The notes under the pieces: model-generated
What the model was told of the DNA's origin: nothing
What the model saw: the letters and a program-made list of their open reading frames with translations, nothing else
The model's database searches: none
Assembly (NCBI GenBank): GCA_041389725.1
Contig: JAWKRG010000011.1
Location: forward strand, 1-64,000
DNA length: 64,000 nt
DNA from: Polyangiaceae bacterium
GTDB lineage: Bacteria > Myxococcota_A > Polyangia > Polyangiales > Polyangiaceae
Direction: 5' to 3'
In this document: piece by piece, positions 34,801 to 42,156 of the stretch
Layout of the letters: each line of letters begins with the position of its first letter
Position numbering within the stretch: position 1 is the first letter of the stretch
Position numbers and translations under genes: made by a program

Positions 34801-35105
34801 ACTCCGGCTGCTCCGGCGAACCCGGCACCCGCACCTGCGCCCGACGCTCCACTGAATCCGCCGCCCCCACCAAACCCCGCTCCCCCTGCGGTTCCACCTC
34901 CACCTCCCGACCCGCCGGCATTCGCGTCGCCGAGCGCGCCGCCCGACGAGACGCCAGCACCACCGTCCATGGTACCGGTGCCCGCGCCGCCGCTCTGACC
35001 CGCGACTCCACTCGAAGAGCCCGTCAGCTCCGTCTCGGCACAACCGAACACGAAGCTGCCGACCAGCAGCGCGCTACGAAGCAGAAAAGTGTGCAGGGGC
35101 TTCAC
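31821..35105 (-). CDS. Pentaheme lipoprotein with alternating cytochrome and FN3-like modules
   Basis: 1094 aa from GTG 35105. Lipoprotein signal MKPLHTFLLRSALLVGSFVF ends in the lipobox Cys (C22). A Gly-rich tract covers ~30-140. The rest repeats five times: a cytochrome module with CxxCH (CIDCH, CTHCH, CVRCH, CAFCH, CVHCH), LDSYAGV/SYADLL and a GxRMPxDGPPYL Met region. Four fibronectin-III-like domains alternate with them (CFVARARDEAGNRDANT-type strands). The modules resemble the planctomycete-type cytochrome c found in large surface proteins. Five c-type hemes on one outer-surface polypeptide suggest an electron conduit. It lies behind its own sigma-54 promoter with paired dyads. Confidence 0.9.
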   Translation of the reverse strand: MKPLHTFLLRSALLVGSFVFGCAETELTGSSSGVAGQSGGAGTGTMDGGAGVSSGGALGDANAGGSGGGGGTAGGAGFGGGGGFSGASGAGAGAGFAGAAGVSGGTAGVGGTAGSGGTVGSGGASSGGAIGSGGSAGIPNCVDYQTNIQTIFNTRCIDCHSGPFAPQNLHLDSYAGVMAGGLTGNEVVACQSAASLLYMKISMANPPVGERMPADGPPYLDATQIETIKRWIDQGARTSCSVPDPCTDTVPPTFGGVTSATVTSTQVGVNVCWAAGSDNTTAAAKLVYDVWSATTPGGQNFSGPALGTSPAGATCMAFEGLTPGQQYCFVARARDEAGNRDANTVQKCVTLPAASCVDFNTMVLPIFKSECTHCHSGPNPPQNLKLDSYAGVIAGGNTGNEVIACQPDTSLLHKKIALANPPIGARMPADGPPYLTTTQIGIIDQWIAEGARSSCAAPDPCSNTTPPTFAGINSASVLNATTARLCWAAASDDATPASGIVYDIYQAGTPKGQNFSSPSLSSGPGQLCVDVDALSPQSQYCWVVRARDGAGNSDANTVEKCLTLPAVPAGCVDYDTMIQPLLDKNCVRCHSKPLPPQWLTLDSYEGLIAGGARRNEVTACNPGASLLINKVSANPSVGKRMPYDGPPYLTATQIAMLSQWVTNGAQRSCAIAANCSDSAAPTFGGIKSATPLDASTIQVCWNAATDAGTQAQDIRYDIYEATQSKGQAYNQPPQHSVVGQVCADVKVGPSAQLCFVVRARDLRGNRDQNQAEICVSAPAASCDAEFDADIQPILAARCAFCHSGKSPGHFLSLKSYADLLAGGSLRNEVQACDWPGSLINQKTAGTVCGNRMPRDGPPWLAPSERSTLEAWVKSGARNKCTDPAVCGDTTKPVFAGVKSVQATSPTNLRVCWDPATDNATLPSALTYLVFEAANSGGQTFNRPASYAIAGANCIDVTTPVSTQSCYVVRARDLTGNVDGNTKQICASTPNGCFNYADLVQPIFDARCVHCHGGNSPPKGIRWESYAAAISTGDVEACKPGAGKLLEMVEGCEMPLDTTGACNVATACLTPSEQRILRQWINQGAAQNCPWPGCN

Positions 35106-35120
35106 GGTGGAGCCACCGTC

Positions 35121-35136
35121 TGCGAGTTTCGTGCCT
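35121..35136 (-). promoter_or_regulatory. Sigma-54 promoter of the pentaheme lipoprotein gene
   Basis: The minus strand reads AGGCACGAAACTCGCA, with GGCACG at -24 and GC at -12 separated by ten bases. The predicted start is near 35110, about five bases before the GTG start. The element at 37409 is almost the same sequence. Confidence 0.66.
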
Positions 35137-35179
35137 CACGAAGTGCTCGCTATCCGCCGCGAATTCGCACGCGGCGAGT

Positions 35180-35214
35180 GTCTCCATTCCGAAACAGCGT
35201 CCCACAATGGAGAC
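35180..35214. promoter_or_regulatory. Tandem degenerate dyads, candidate NtrC-type activator sites
   Basis: GTCCCACAATGGAGAC (35199-35214) and the weaker GTCTCCATTCCGAAAC (35180-35195) follow the GTCTCA-N4-TGAGAC pattern. Centres are 19 bp apart and ~77 and ~96 bp upstream of the predicted start, the same geometry as at 37466-37500. Confidence 0.5.
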
Positions 35215-35221
35215 GCCCGAC

Positions 35222-36277
35222 TCAGCGCACCAGCGGCGCGCAGCTCCCGCCCTGGCAAAGCCCGGAGCAGCAGTCGACGTTGGCAGTGCAGCTTCCGGTG
35301 ACGGGCACACATGACAAATCGCAAGAGCCCGCGAAGCAGAAGCCTGAGCAGCAGTCCGCGTCTTGGGTACACGCGCCCTGGACCGGAACGCATGCACCCG
35401 CGTCAGCTGGTGGCGGTGCACACTTTCCGTTGTCGCAGTTGAACTCACAGCAGTCCGAGTTCTGTGCACACGCAGCGCCCGTGGGAGCGCATGGCGTGAG
35501 GCACAGCGTCTTGCCCTGGCCGTTGTCGGTGCACTTGCCTTTGCAGCAGTCCGCGTCGGTGGTGCAGGCAGCGCCTTGAGGCCGGCACGTGCTACTGCCA
35601 AAGACGCAGCGATCCGTGTTGCCTTTGTCGCACACTTCGCAACAACCGCTGCCGGTCCCGCCCGTGCAATCTTCGCCAGTCGGCCTGCAGGTCTTGTTCG
35701 ACTCGTCGATCTTGCACTCGCCCTTGGCGGTATCGCAGATGTCCGAACAACACTCGGCGTTGGAAGTGCAGGGTTCGCCCTCGACGACGCACAGCCCGCC
35801 TCCGCACTTGCCGCCGAAACAGCCCAGCGAGCAGCAATCCAGGGCCTTCGCGCAGGGCTGGCCGTCGGGCAAGCAGAATCCGGCGCACTCACGCACTCCG
35901 GCCTGTCCGGTCACTGGTTCGCAACGACCACTGCAACACTCGGCAGCACTGGCGCAACTGGTCTTGGACCCGACGCATGCCCCCTTCTCGATGCAGACCT
36001 GGTCCACGCATGCACCTGAGCAGCAAGCATCGGGATGGGTGCAAGCAAGACCGTTCGCGATGCATGCGCCGCCCGCGCCAGCTCCGCCCGTGCCGGTCTG
36101 TCCTGCGCTACCCGCACCTCCGCCTGTCCCATTCCCGTCGCCGTTGACTGCTGCGTCTCCGGCGTTGCCTGCATTGCCACCGCCACCGAGATCGCTGCCG
36201 TCGTCCGAGCCGCAGCCCGGTGCAAGCAGGAAGGCCGCGGCACAGGCCAAGGGAGCTGCCAGATAGGCGACGCGCAT
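35222..36277 (-). CDS. Cys-rich repeat lipoprotein (351 aa)
   Basis: Lipoprotein signal with lipobox APGC (residues ~18-22), a Gly/Asn linker to ~70, then about ten cysteine-rich repeats of the form CxxxxxxCxxxxDCCSGxCxxxxC, for example GAACTTDADCCKGKCTDNGQ and GACTQDADCCSGFCFAGSC. Each CC pair with flanking cysteines suggests small disulfide-knotted units, similar in spacing to eukaryotic Dickkopf/toxin-like folds. Such repeats are common in myxobacterial surface lipoproteins; no activity is known. ATG 36277 is clear. It follows the next Cys-rich gene by 30 bp and probably shares its sigma-54 promoter at 37409. Confidence 0.85.
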   Translation of the reverse strand: MRVAYLAAPLACAAAFLLAPGCGSDDGSDLGGGGNAGNAGDAAVNGDGNGTGGGAGSAGQTGTGGAGAGGACIANGLACTHPDACCSGACVDQVCIEKGACVGSKTSCASAAECCSGRCEPVTGQAGVRECAGFCLPDGQPCAKALDCCSLGCFGGKCGGGLCVVEGEPCTSNAECCSDICDTAKGECKIDESNKTCRPTGEDCTGGTGSGCCEVCDKGNTDRCVFGSSTCRPQGAACTTDADCCKGKCTDNGQGKTLCLTPCAPTGAACAQNSDCCEFNCDNGKCAPPPADAGACVPVQGACTQDADCCSGFCFAGSCDLSCVPVTGSCTANVDCCSGLCQGGSCAPLVR

Positions 36278-36306
36278 GAGATGACTCCTCTTCCGGTTCG
36301 GTTGCT

Positions 36307-37392
36307 TTACTGGCACTTGGCTTGCGCCACATTGCACGTGCCGTTGGGGCAGTGCGTATTGTTCGTGCACTCTTCGCACTTGCCCTCGGCGATCACGCAG
36401 GCGGGCTTCTTGGGATCCTTCGTGCAGTCGGCATCGGCTCCACACTCCACGCAGCGGTGGGTGCTGGCGCGGCACGCCGGCTTGTCCGCGTCGGTGCAGT
36501 CTTGCCCGGTCAGGCACTCGACGCATTGGCTGGTGGTCGTGTCACAGACGGGCTGGCCGCCGGCGATGCAGTCGGTGTTCGTGGAGCAAGTCGAGATGCA
36601 ATTGCCCCCCGGCGAGCACGTCTGCCCCGCTGTGCAATCGTTGGCGTTGCGGCACTCGACGCAGTCGCCGTCCGCAAGGCGACAGAAGGGATTGCCCGTC
36701 CCAGCACAGTGCGCATCCGCTGCACACTGTACGCACTGACCCGTGGCGCTGCACTCTGGCTTGCCCGCGTCGGTACAGTCCGCTTTGGCCAGACACTCGA
36801 CGCAGTTGCCACCCGTGACGTTGCACTTCTCACCGTTGGTGCAGTCCGTGTTGGCCGCGCACTCGACGCAGAAGCCCTTCGTCGTGTCGCAAATCGGCGA
36901 GCCACCCCCGCAGTTACCCGGGCCCGTGCACTTGTTGGTGCATTCCTGAATCACCGGGTCGCAGGCCTCGTTGGCGCCGCAGTCCGTCGCCCCGAGACAC
37001 TCCACACAGTCGTTGCGCGTGGTATCGCAAACCGGGTTGGCCGTGCCGGCGCAGTCCACGTTGCTGACGCAGTCCACGCACTGGCCCGTGGCCGTGTTGC
37101 AAACGGGCCGATTCGCCGGACAGACGCCGCAGGCCCCGGGCGTTCCCCCGGCGCCGCCGGTCGCCACACCCGCACCGCCACCGGTCGCCACGCCCGCTGT
37201 CCCTCCCGTGGCCGTGCCAGCGACGCCGCCGCTGCCCGCAGCTCCGGCGCCGCCGTCGATTCCGCCACTGGCCGCGTTGCCGCCGCTGGCGCTCGCGCCC
37301 GCGGAACCAGAAGCTTCGTCATCACCGGAGCACCCGGCGAAGACGCTGGCGACCAAAGGAATTCCCAAGAGCAATATGGCTATGGACTTCAC
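36307..37392 (-). CDS. Cys-rich repeat lipoprotein (361 aa)
   Basis: GTG 37392 starts MKSIAILLLGIPLVASVFAG, with lipobox FAGC. A Gly/Ala/Thr linker (~25-85) is followed by roughly eleven repeats of about 25 residues with the pattern CVxCxxxxDCxxxxxPxCDxxTxxC, for example GQCVDCVSNVDCAGTANPVC. This is the same repeat type as in the proteins at 40410 and 41092, and differs from the CC-type repeats of its downstream neighbour. It probably forms a rigid disulfide-rich rod on the cell surface. A sigma-54 promoter and a dyad pair lie directly upstream, linking it to the copper/heme regulon. Function unknown. Confidence 0.86.
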   Translation of the reverse strand: MKSIAILLLGIPLVASVFAGCSGDDEASGSAGASASGGNAASGGIDGGAGAAGSGGVAGTATGGTAGVATGGGAGVATGGAGGTPGACGVCPANRPVCNTATGQCVDCVSNVDCAGTANPVCDTTRNDCVECLGATDCGANEACDPVIQECTNKCTGPGNCGGGSPICDTTKGFCVECAANTDCTNGEKCNVTGGNCVECLAKADCTDAGKPECSATGQCVQCAADAHCAGTGNPFCRLADGDCVECRNANDCTAGQTCSPGGNCISTCSTNTDCIAGGQPVCDTTTSQCVECLTGQDCTDADKPACRASTHRCVECGADADCTKDPKKPACVIAEGKCEECTNNTHCPNGTCNVAQAKCQ

Positions 37393-37408
37393 AGTGGAGG
37401 CTGCATCG

Positions 37409-37424
37409 TGCGATTTTCGTGCCG
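37409..37424 (-). promoter_or_regulatory. Sigma-54 promoter of the Cys-rich lipoprotein operon
   Basis: The minus strand reads CGGCACGAAAATCGCA, with GG (37423-37422) and GC (37411-37410) ten bases apart. It differs from the element at 35121 at only three positions. The predicted start at about 37398 leaves only ~6 bases before the GTG start. Confidence 0.66.
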
Positions 37425-37465
37425 CGAGCCGGCCCGCAATTGTCCGGGATCAAACCGCCTCGAAC

Positions 37466-37500
37466 GTCTCAATTCTGGGACACCGTCTCAGCAATGAGAC
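37466..37500. promoter_or_regulatory. Tandem dyads, candidate NtrC-type activator sites
   Basis: GTCTCAGCAATGAGAC (37485-37500, perfect; 18 bp when the flanking C and G are included) and GTCTCAATTCTGGGAC (37466-37481, one mismatch) lie ~94 and ~75 bp upstream of the predicted start. This is the best-conserved copy of the motif. It may also affect the divergent gene at 37537. Confidence 0.66.
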
Positions 37501-37536
37501 GTCGTCGCGGACGCTGGCGATATTTGGCTTCCTCCC

Positions 37537-38469
37537 GTGCCCCTTCCTCCCGTAGTCATCGAGCTATCGCCCCGCGACACCGCTGCCGAGTATGCGGAAT
37601 CGTTGATCTCTGCCTGCAGCGAGGCGGTTCATGACGGTGATTGCGTCGCGGGCAGCGCGTCCAGCCCGACCCAGCCGCGCGCCGTGGCCATCGTGTCATC
37701 GAATGGAGACTTCACCCAGGTTCGGGTGGAGCTCGGCATGCGTCACGGTGCAGAGACTCGCTGGTCGGTGCGCACCCTCTCCTTTGATGGGGCCGATCCC
37801 AGACCAGAGCGCTCCCGGACCATCGGCTTCGTCATTGGCACGTTGGTCGGCGAGATCGAGCGCGGAGACCAAGCCACGCCTGTTCCGCCGCCGGCTCCCA
37901 AAGACCCGACACCAACGCCACTCCCCGAGCCACCGCCTCCAGTCGCGCGACCTGCCCCAACCGCGCCCGCGCAGAAGTTTCTATGGTTCGAAGCCGCGCC
38001 CACGGTTGGAACGGGGCTCGAGACTGGCGCGCCGCGCTTCGGTGCGGCGCTGCGCGTCGGCGTCACGCCGCTGCCCCCCGTGGAGCTCCTGCTCGGGATT
38101 GGATATGCGGTTCGCCCGCGGGATGATGATGGCCTGGCCGCGCGCTTCGCGACGGTCGAACTAGGCGCCGGTGTCACACATGCACTTACCAAGACCGTGG
38201 CTCTGAACGCCGCCGCGTCCGCGTTCGCGGAACTGCTCACGGTCGACGTGACCTCGTCGCCCGCGGACGAGGGCAATCGCTTGACCTACGGCACCGCGCT
38301 CCGCGTCGGCCCCTATCTACGCGTGACGCCTTGGCTTTCCGTCATGCTTCAAGGGCAGGCGGCCCTCCGCGACAGTGGCACGCGCGTTCAGCGTGGAGGC
38401 CGTGAGGTGGCGCGCCAACCGCCCCTCTCCGCGGCGGGCTTCGTCGGCGTACGTTTTGACGTATTTTGA
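37537..38469 (+). CDS. Hypothetical protein with Pro-rich linker and C-terminal barrel-like domain
   Basis: 310 aa from GTG 37537 (in-frame stop at 37495). Residues ~1-110 form a small alpha/beta domain (VVIELSPRDTAAEYAESLIS; FTQVRVELGMRHG). A Pro-rich linker (PVPPPAPKDPTPTPLPEPPP) leads to a ~170-residue region of alternating strands (FLWFEAAPTVGTGLETG, then FGAALRVGV) ending in GFVGVRFDVF, with the terminal Phe typical of outer-membrane barrels. No convincing signal peptide is visible at this start, so the real start may be missing or export may be non-classical. It directly precedes an ECF sigma/FecR pair (46-bp gap), so the three may work together as a cell-surface signalling unit. Confidence 0.68.
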   Translation: MPLPPVVIELSPRDTAAEYAESLISACSEAVHDGDCVAGSASSPTQPRAVAIVSSNGDFTQVRVELGMRHGAETRWSVRTLSFDGADPRPERSRTIGFVIGTLVGEIERGDQATPVPPPAPKDPTPTPLPEPPPPVARPAPTAPAQKFLWFEAAPTVGTGLETGAPRFGAALRVGVTPLPPVELLLGIGYAVRPRDDDGLAARFATVELGAGVTHALTKTVALNAAASAFAELLTVDVTSSPADEGNRLTYGTALRVGPYLRVTPWLSVMLQGQAALRDSGTRVQRGGREVARQPPLSAAGFVGVRFDVF

Positions 38470-38514
38470 AGGCATATCTGCCTGCTCGTCGCGCCGCGGG
38501 GTACTCTTTGTAGG

Positions 38515-39153
38515 ATGGTTCCCGTGCGCTCGAATTCGCGCCCATCGCACCTGAGGGCGGTGCCCGCCGCGTCGGAGGTGGTGCGCGAGGAGCCGCTTGC
38601 GGACGAAGCGATCATCAGCGCGGTCATTCGTGGGGATACCAGCGTCGCGGGCGCCCTGTTCGACCGCTGCTCCGGCGTGATCGACGCCACGCTGTATCGC
38701 GTGATCGGCAAACGCGAGTCGGACCACGAAGATCTCGTTCAGCAGAGCTTCGAACAGATCGTGAAGACCCTGGCGAATCGGCGCTTCGCGGGGGCTTGCA
38801 GCTTGAAGACCTGGGCCAGCAGCATCGCGAGCAACGTCGCCCTGAACGCCCTGCGCTCACGGCGGCGTGAGCGCACCCTCTTCGACCGAAGCGCGGTAGA
38901 TGCGGACCTGGCCAGCGGGGAAAGCCCCGAGCGCAACGCCGCCGCACGCCGAGAGATCCAAATTCTGCGCGAAGAGCTCGGTCAGATGAATCGCACGCGG
39001 GCAGAAGCGCTGCTGCTGCATGACGTGCTGGGCCACGACCTGGCCGAAATCTCCGCCATGACTGGCACGAGCGTTGCAGCCGCCCAGTCCCGTTTGGTGC
39101 GAGGTCGCAAGGAGCTGCAAGAACGTCTGCGTCGCAGGGGGTGCCATGGCTGA
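38515..39153 (+). CDS. ECF-type RNA polymerase sigma factor
   Basis: 212 aa. A ~30-residue basic N-terminal tail precedes region 2 (~35-105: DEAIISAVIRGDTSVAGALF, then YRVIGKRESDHEDLVQQSFE). A linker follows, then region 4 (~140-205: LGQMNRTRAEALLLHDVLGH, then DLAEISAMTGTSVAAAQSRL). There is no extra C-terminal domain. The stop overlaps the start of the FecR-domain protein by eight bases, so sigma factor and regulator are made together. Target promoters are unknown; the barrel gene just upstream is a natural candidate. Confidence 0.9.
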   Translation: MVPVRSNSRPSHLRAVPAASEVVREEPLADEAIISAVIRGDTSVAGALFDRCSGVIDATLYRVIGKRESDHEDLVQQSFEQIVKTLANRRFAGACSLKTWASSIASNVALNALRSRRRERTLFDRSAVDADLASGESPERNAAARREIQILREELGQMNRTRAEALLLHDVLGHDLAEISAMTGTSVAAAQSRLVRGRKELQERLRRRGCHG

Positions 39154-40306
39154 CCGGGATCTGGAGCAGATGATGGGGAGCTGGCGCCAGAGCGTGATCC
39201 CAGTCGAGGACGCGGAGACGCTGCGATCGCGTCGTTCCGGTTCGGTGCCGAACATTGCGCGCGCCATCCGTGAGGAGAACGAGCAACGCGTCGCTCGGCG
39301 TCGACGCAAGACGGCGGCCTTCGCGGTGCTGTGCGCAGCTGCGCTGGTGATCGCGTTCCTTGCGATTCGCGGGCTGAGCCCCAGCACTACCGAGCTGGCG
39401 AGTGTGGGTGAGGTGCGCGGAGACGTCGTCGTCATTCACTCCGGCAGCGAGAGCGTGATCAAGGGACCGCAAAGCCACCAAACTGCTGTCGGCGATGGTC
39501 TGTCGACGTTGGCGGGACGCAGCGCGCACTTGACGCTCCAGGGCGGAGCAAGCGTTGAACTCGGCGGCAGCTCCACCCTGTATCTCGACGCCATCGAGGC
39601 CAATCTGACGCGCCTGCGCCTCGATGCAGGGCGCGTGCGGGTCAAGGTCCCGAAGCTGGGCACTGGACGTTTCGAGGTCGTCACGCCGGATACCGTCGTG
39701 ACGGTGCACGGCACCGAGTTCACGGTCATCGTCGATGCGGAAGGTCACACCGAGGTCGTCGTGCACCAAGGCCGCGTCGGAGTCAGCAGCAAGAGCCAGC
39801 ACGCCATGCTCACGCCCCAGGCCGTCAAGGTCTGGCGCTCTACGGGAACACCGACCGCTGCGGCGCCCGAGACAAACGCCCCCGCTGCACCGGCGGAAGG
39901 CACGACAACGACCAAACCGGGCGCCAGGGTGCAGGCTCCCGCGGGCGGCGCTCGCCCGAAGGCGACGCAGCCCGTAGCACCGACGCAAGCTGCAGCGCCG
40001 ACGCAGCCGACGGCGCCGTCGCCCCAGGAGTCCACTTCTCTGGCCGAACAGAATCGCATCTACGCGGCTGCTTTGGCGGCGCGCGATCGCGGCGATGACG
40101 CCAAGGCCATAGCGCGTCTCGATGAGCTGCTTCGTCGCTACCCAACCGGGCCCCTCGCACCGGAGGCACGCGTCGAGCGTTTCCGCGCTCTCAAGCGCCT
40201 GGGAAAGGATCGCGAAGCGTCCACTGAAGCGCGCAAATACCTTCAAGTAGCGCCAACGGGCGCCGCTCGCGACGAAGCACGAGACATCGCCATTCCGTCG
40301 CGGTGA
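39146..40306 (+). CDS. FecR-domain anti-sigma-like membrane protein with TPR-like tail
   Basis: 386 aa from ATG 39146. A cytoplasmic N-terminal helix (1-60) precedes one transmembrane segment (TAAFAVLCAAALVIAFLAI, ~57-75). A FecR-type beta domain follows (~85-230; VGEVRGDVVVIHSGSESVIKG, then VVTVHGTEFTVIVDAEGHTEV and VVHQGRVGV). A Pro/Ala/Thr-rich linker leads to a C-terminal ~70-residue pair of helices like tetratricopeptide units (AALAARDRGDDAKAIARLDE). Its position and topology fit a membrane anti-sigma factor for the ECF sigma encoded upstream, with the periplasmic FecR domain as the sensor. Confidence 0.86.
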   Translation: MADRDLEQMMGSWRQSVIPVEDAETLRSRRSGSVPNIARAIREENEQRVARRRRKTAAFAVLCAAALVIAFLAIRGLSPSTTELASVGEVRGDVVVIHSGSESVIKGPQSHQTAVGDGLSTLAGRSAHLTLQGGASVELGGSSTLYLDAIEANLTRLRLDAGRVRVKVPKLGTGRFEVVTPDTVVTVHGTEFTVIVDAEGHTEVVVHQGRVGVSSKSQHAMLTPQAVKVWRSTGTPTAAAPETNAPAAPAEGTTTTKPGARVQAPAGGARPKATQPVAPTQAAAPTQPTAPSPQESTSLAEQNRIYAAALAARDRGDDAKAIARLDELLRRYPTGPLAPEARVERFRALKRLGKDREASTEARKYLQVAPTGAARDEARDIAIPSR

Positions 40307-40409
40307 CCCCTCGCAATCTGCTCCTAGCTCGACGCCAACACGTACGCTCCACCAAGCACGGAAAACGGAAGCTCCCTCGACCTTCGCGGTGGTGGCGTGG
40401 CCACGAGAT

Positions 40410-40964
40410 CTAGCGGCTGCCTTCTTCGCACTCGAAGTCCTTGTTGCAGTGCGTGCCGGGAGCGCAGTGGGCGTTCACCAGGCAGGGCCGGCAGTCGCGA
40501 ATGCTTGCCGGGCAGTAGGGCTTCTCAGCATCCCCGCAGTCGCCATCGGTTCGGCACTCCACGCAACGCCCTGTGGAGACGAGGCAGTGTCGATGATCTC
40601 CGACGGTACAATCCGCATCGCCGAGACATTGCACACACACACCCTGCGAGGTGTCGCACCTCGGCTCTGACAGCAACTCGCAGTTGGTATCGTTCGTGCA
40701 TTCGTTTCGACACTCGAACGTGCCCGGATCGCACACGCGATTGGCACCACAGTGCCCGCTCACCAGGCAACCGACACAACTACCCGTGGAAATCTCGCAA
40801 AAAGGCTGCGCTCCCGAGCATTGCGCACTAGTGCTGCAGCCACCGTTGCCGCCTGTTGCGGCAACTCCGGCACTGCCGCCGCTGCCGGCTGGCGACAGCT
40901 CGATGGTTCCGTCTTCGCCACACGCTGCGAGCACCAGCAGCAGGCAGACGGCGACGCGACGCAT
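40410..40964 (-). CDS. Cys-rich repeat lipoprotein (184 aa)
   Basis: Short member of the repeat-lipoprotein family. The signal MRRVAVCLLLVLAACGEDG has its lipobox at LAAC (residues 12-15). A brief Gly-rich linker leads to five or so CVxC...DC repeats (CVGCLVSGHCGANRVCDPGT; CVQCLGDADCTVGDHRHC; CVECRTDGDC). It ends in a charged ECEEGSR. The repeat type matches the proteins at 36307 and 41092. No sigma-54 element was seen in its short upstream region, which it shares with the divergent gene at 41092. Function unknown, probably a cell-surface structural protein. Confidence 0.83.
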   Translation of the reverse strand: MRRVAVCLLLVLAACGEDGTIELSPAGSGGSAGVAATGGNGGCSTSAQCSGAQPFCEISTGSCVGCLVSGHCGANRVCDPGTFECRNECTNDTNCELLSEPRCDTSQGVCVQCLGDADCTVGDHRHCLVSTGRCVECRTDGDCGDAEKPYCPASIRDCRPCLVNAHCAPGTHCNKDFECEEGSR

Positions 40965-41091
40965 TCCTAGAGTCTACCTCCGAACCTGCGCGCGAGCCAG
41001 ACACGCAGATCCTACTTCACGACACAATCATGCATCCTGCCTGATTTGCCAACCTGAGGTTACCAACTAGTTTGGGGAAGGAGCTTCACCT

Positions 41092-41901
41092 ATGCAGATG
41101 ATCCGACGCTTGGCCATTCCATTCACCCTTGCCGCTTTGCTCGGCGCCGCTTGCGGCGGAGGCGATGAAAGCGGGCTCGGCTCGCCGAACAGTGCCTTCG
41201 GTGGCGACGGGTGCACGAAGAACTCGGATTGTGGCGGAGGCCGACCATTCTGCACAGGTGGGCGCTGCGTCGAATGTGCCGGCAATGCGGACTGCAACGA
41301 CGCGAATCAGGTGTGCGACACGACGAGTGGACAGTGCAAACGCACCTGCACCGACAACGGGCAATGCACCCAGGGCGGCGACCCCCTCTGCAACACGACC
41401 CGCGGGGTCTGCGTGCGCTGCGTTGCCGACACGGACTGTACGGGTGGGGACAACCCCTTCTGCAACCCGACGGTGGATCGCTGCGTCGAGTGCAAGAGTG
41501 CCGCCGACTGTGGCGCGAATCAGCCAATCTGCCTAACGGGAAGCGGGAACTGCGTAGAGTGCCTTGGCAACGCCGATTGCGGTGGAAACCAGCCTATCTG
41601 CAATCCCTCGGACAACGAGTGCGTGCAGTGTCTGACGAACGCCGAGTGCCCGAACGGCGGGACCTGCAACGGCGATCATCGCTGCGTCTCGCCTTGCACC
41701 ACCAACGCACAGTGCAGCGGCGATACCCCCGCCTGCAACACGGCCAGTGGGCGCTGCGTGGAGTGTATGGAGAGCGCTGACTGCACGAGCGGCGGCAATC
41801 CGCACTGCGCGGTGGAGTTGAATCGTTGCGTCGAGTGCCTGACGAACGACCACTGCGATCCGGGCAAGACCTGCCGACCCAACGAGTTCAAGTGCGACTG
41901 A
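41092..41901 (+). CDS. Cys-rich repeat lipoprotein (269 aa)
   Basis: ATG 41092 is preceded by AAGGAG (about eight bases). A signal peptide with lipobox GAAC (residues ~18-21) is followed by nine CVxCxxxxDC repeats of about 25 residues (RCVECAGNADCNDANQVCDT; NCVECLGNADCGGNQPIC; RCVECMESADCTSGGNPHC). It has no long Gly-rich linker, unlike its relatives, so the repeats sit close to the membrane anchor. It is divergent from the 184-aa relative, and together with the gene at 36307 it shows recent expansion of this family within 6 kb. Role unknown. Confidence 0.86.
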   Translation: MQMIRRLAIPFTLAALLGAACGGGDESGLGSPNSAFGGDGCTKNSDCGGGRPFCTGGRCVECAGNADCNDANQVCDTTSGQCKRTCTDNGQCTQGGDPLCNTTRGVCVRCVADTDCTGGDNPFCNPTVDRCVECKSAADCGANQPICLTGSGNCVECLGNADCGGNQPICNPSDNECVQCLTNAECPNGGTCNGDHRCVSPCTTNAQCSGDTPACNTASGRCVECMESADCTSGGNPHCAVELNRCVECLTNDHCDPGKTCRPNEFKCD

Positions 41902-42156
41902 CGTGATGCACTTCGAGTCGAGCAGTCTTGGCGGGACTACGGAACGAACACCAAGTCGAGGCTAGCTACAGCGCAGCGCAGCGCGGGACGCGTCGACCCG
42001 CGCTGCGGCGCGACTAGACCATCAAACATCCCCTGGGCGAAATGAAGCTGACGCAGCTTCTGCGGGACGAGTCGCGCTCGGCGCCGTCCTTGCCGGGAGC
42101 GAGTGCTACAAACGCGCAAAACTCACGGTGGCACGGCCCATGCCCCTCGATCGTGC

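Noticed and set aside
38624..40246. 540-codon minus-strand frame
   Set aside because: Antisense to the ECF sigma and FecR genes, which have clear family motifs; no motif in the antisense frame.
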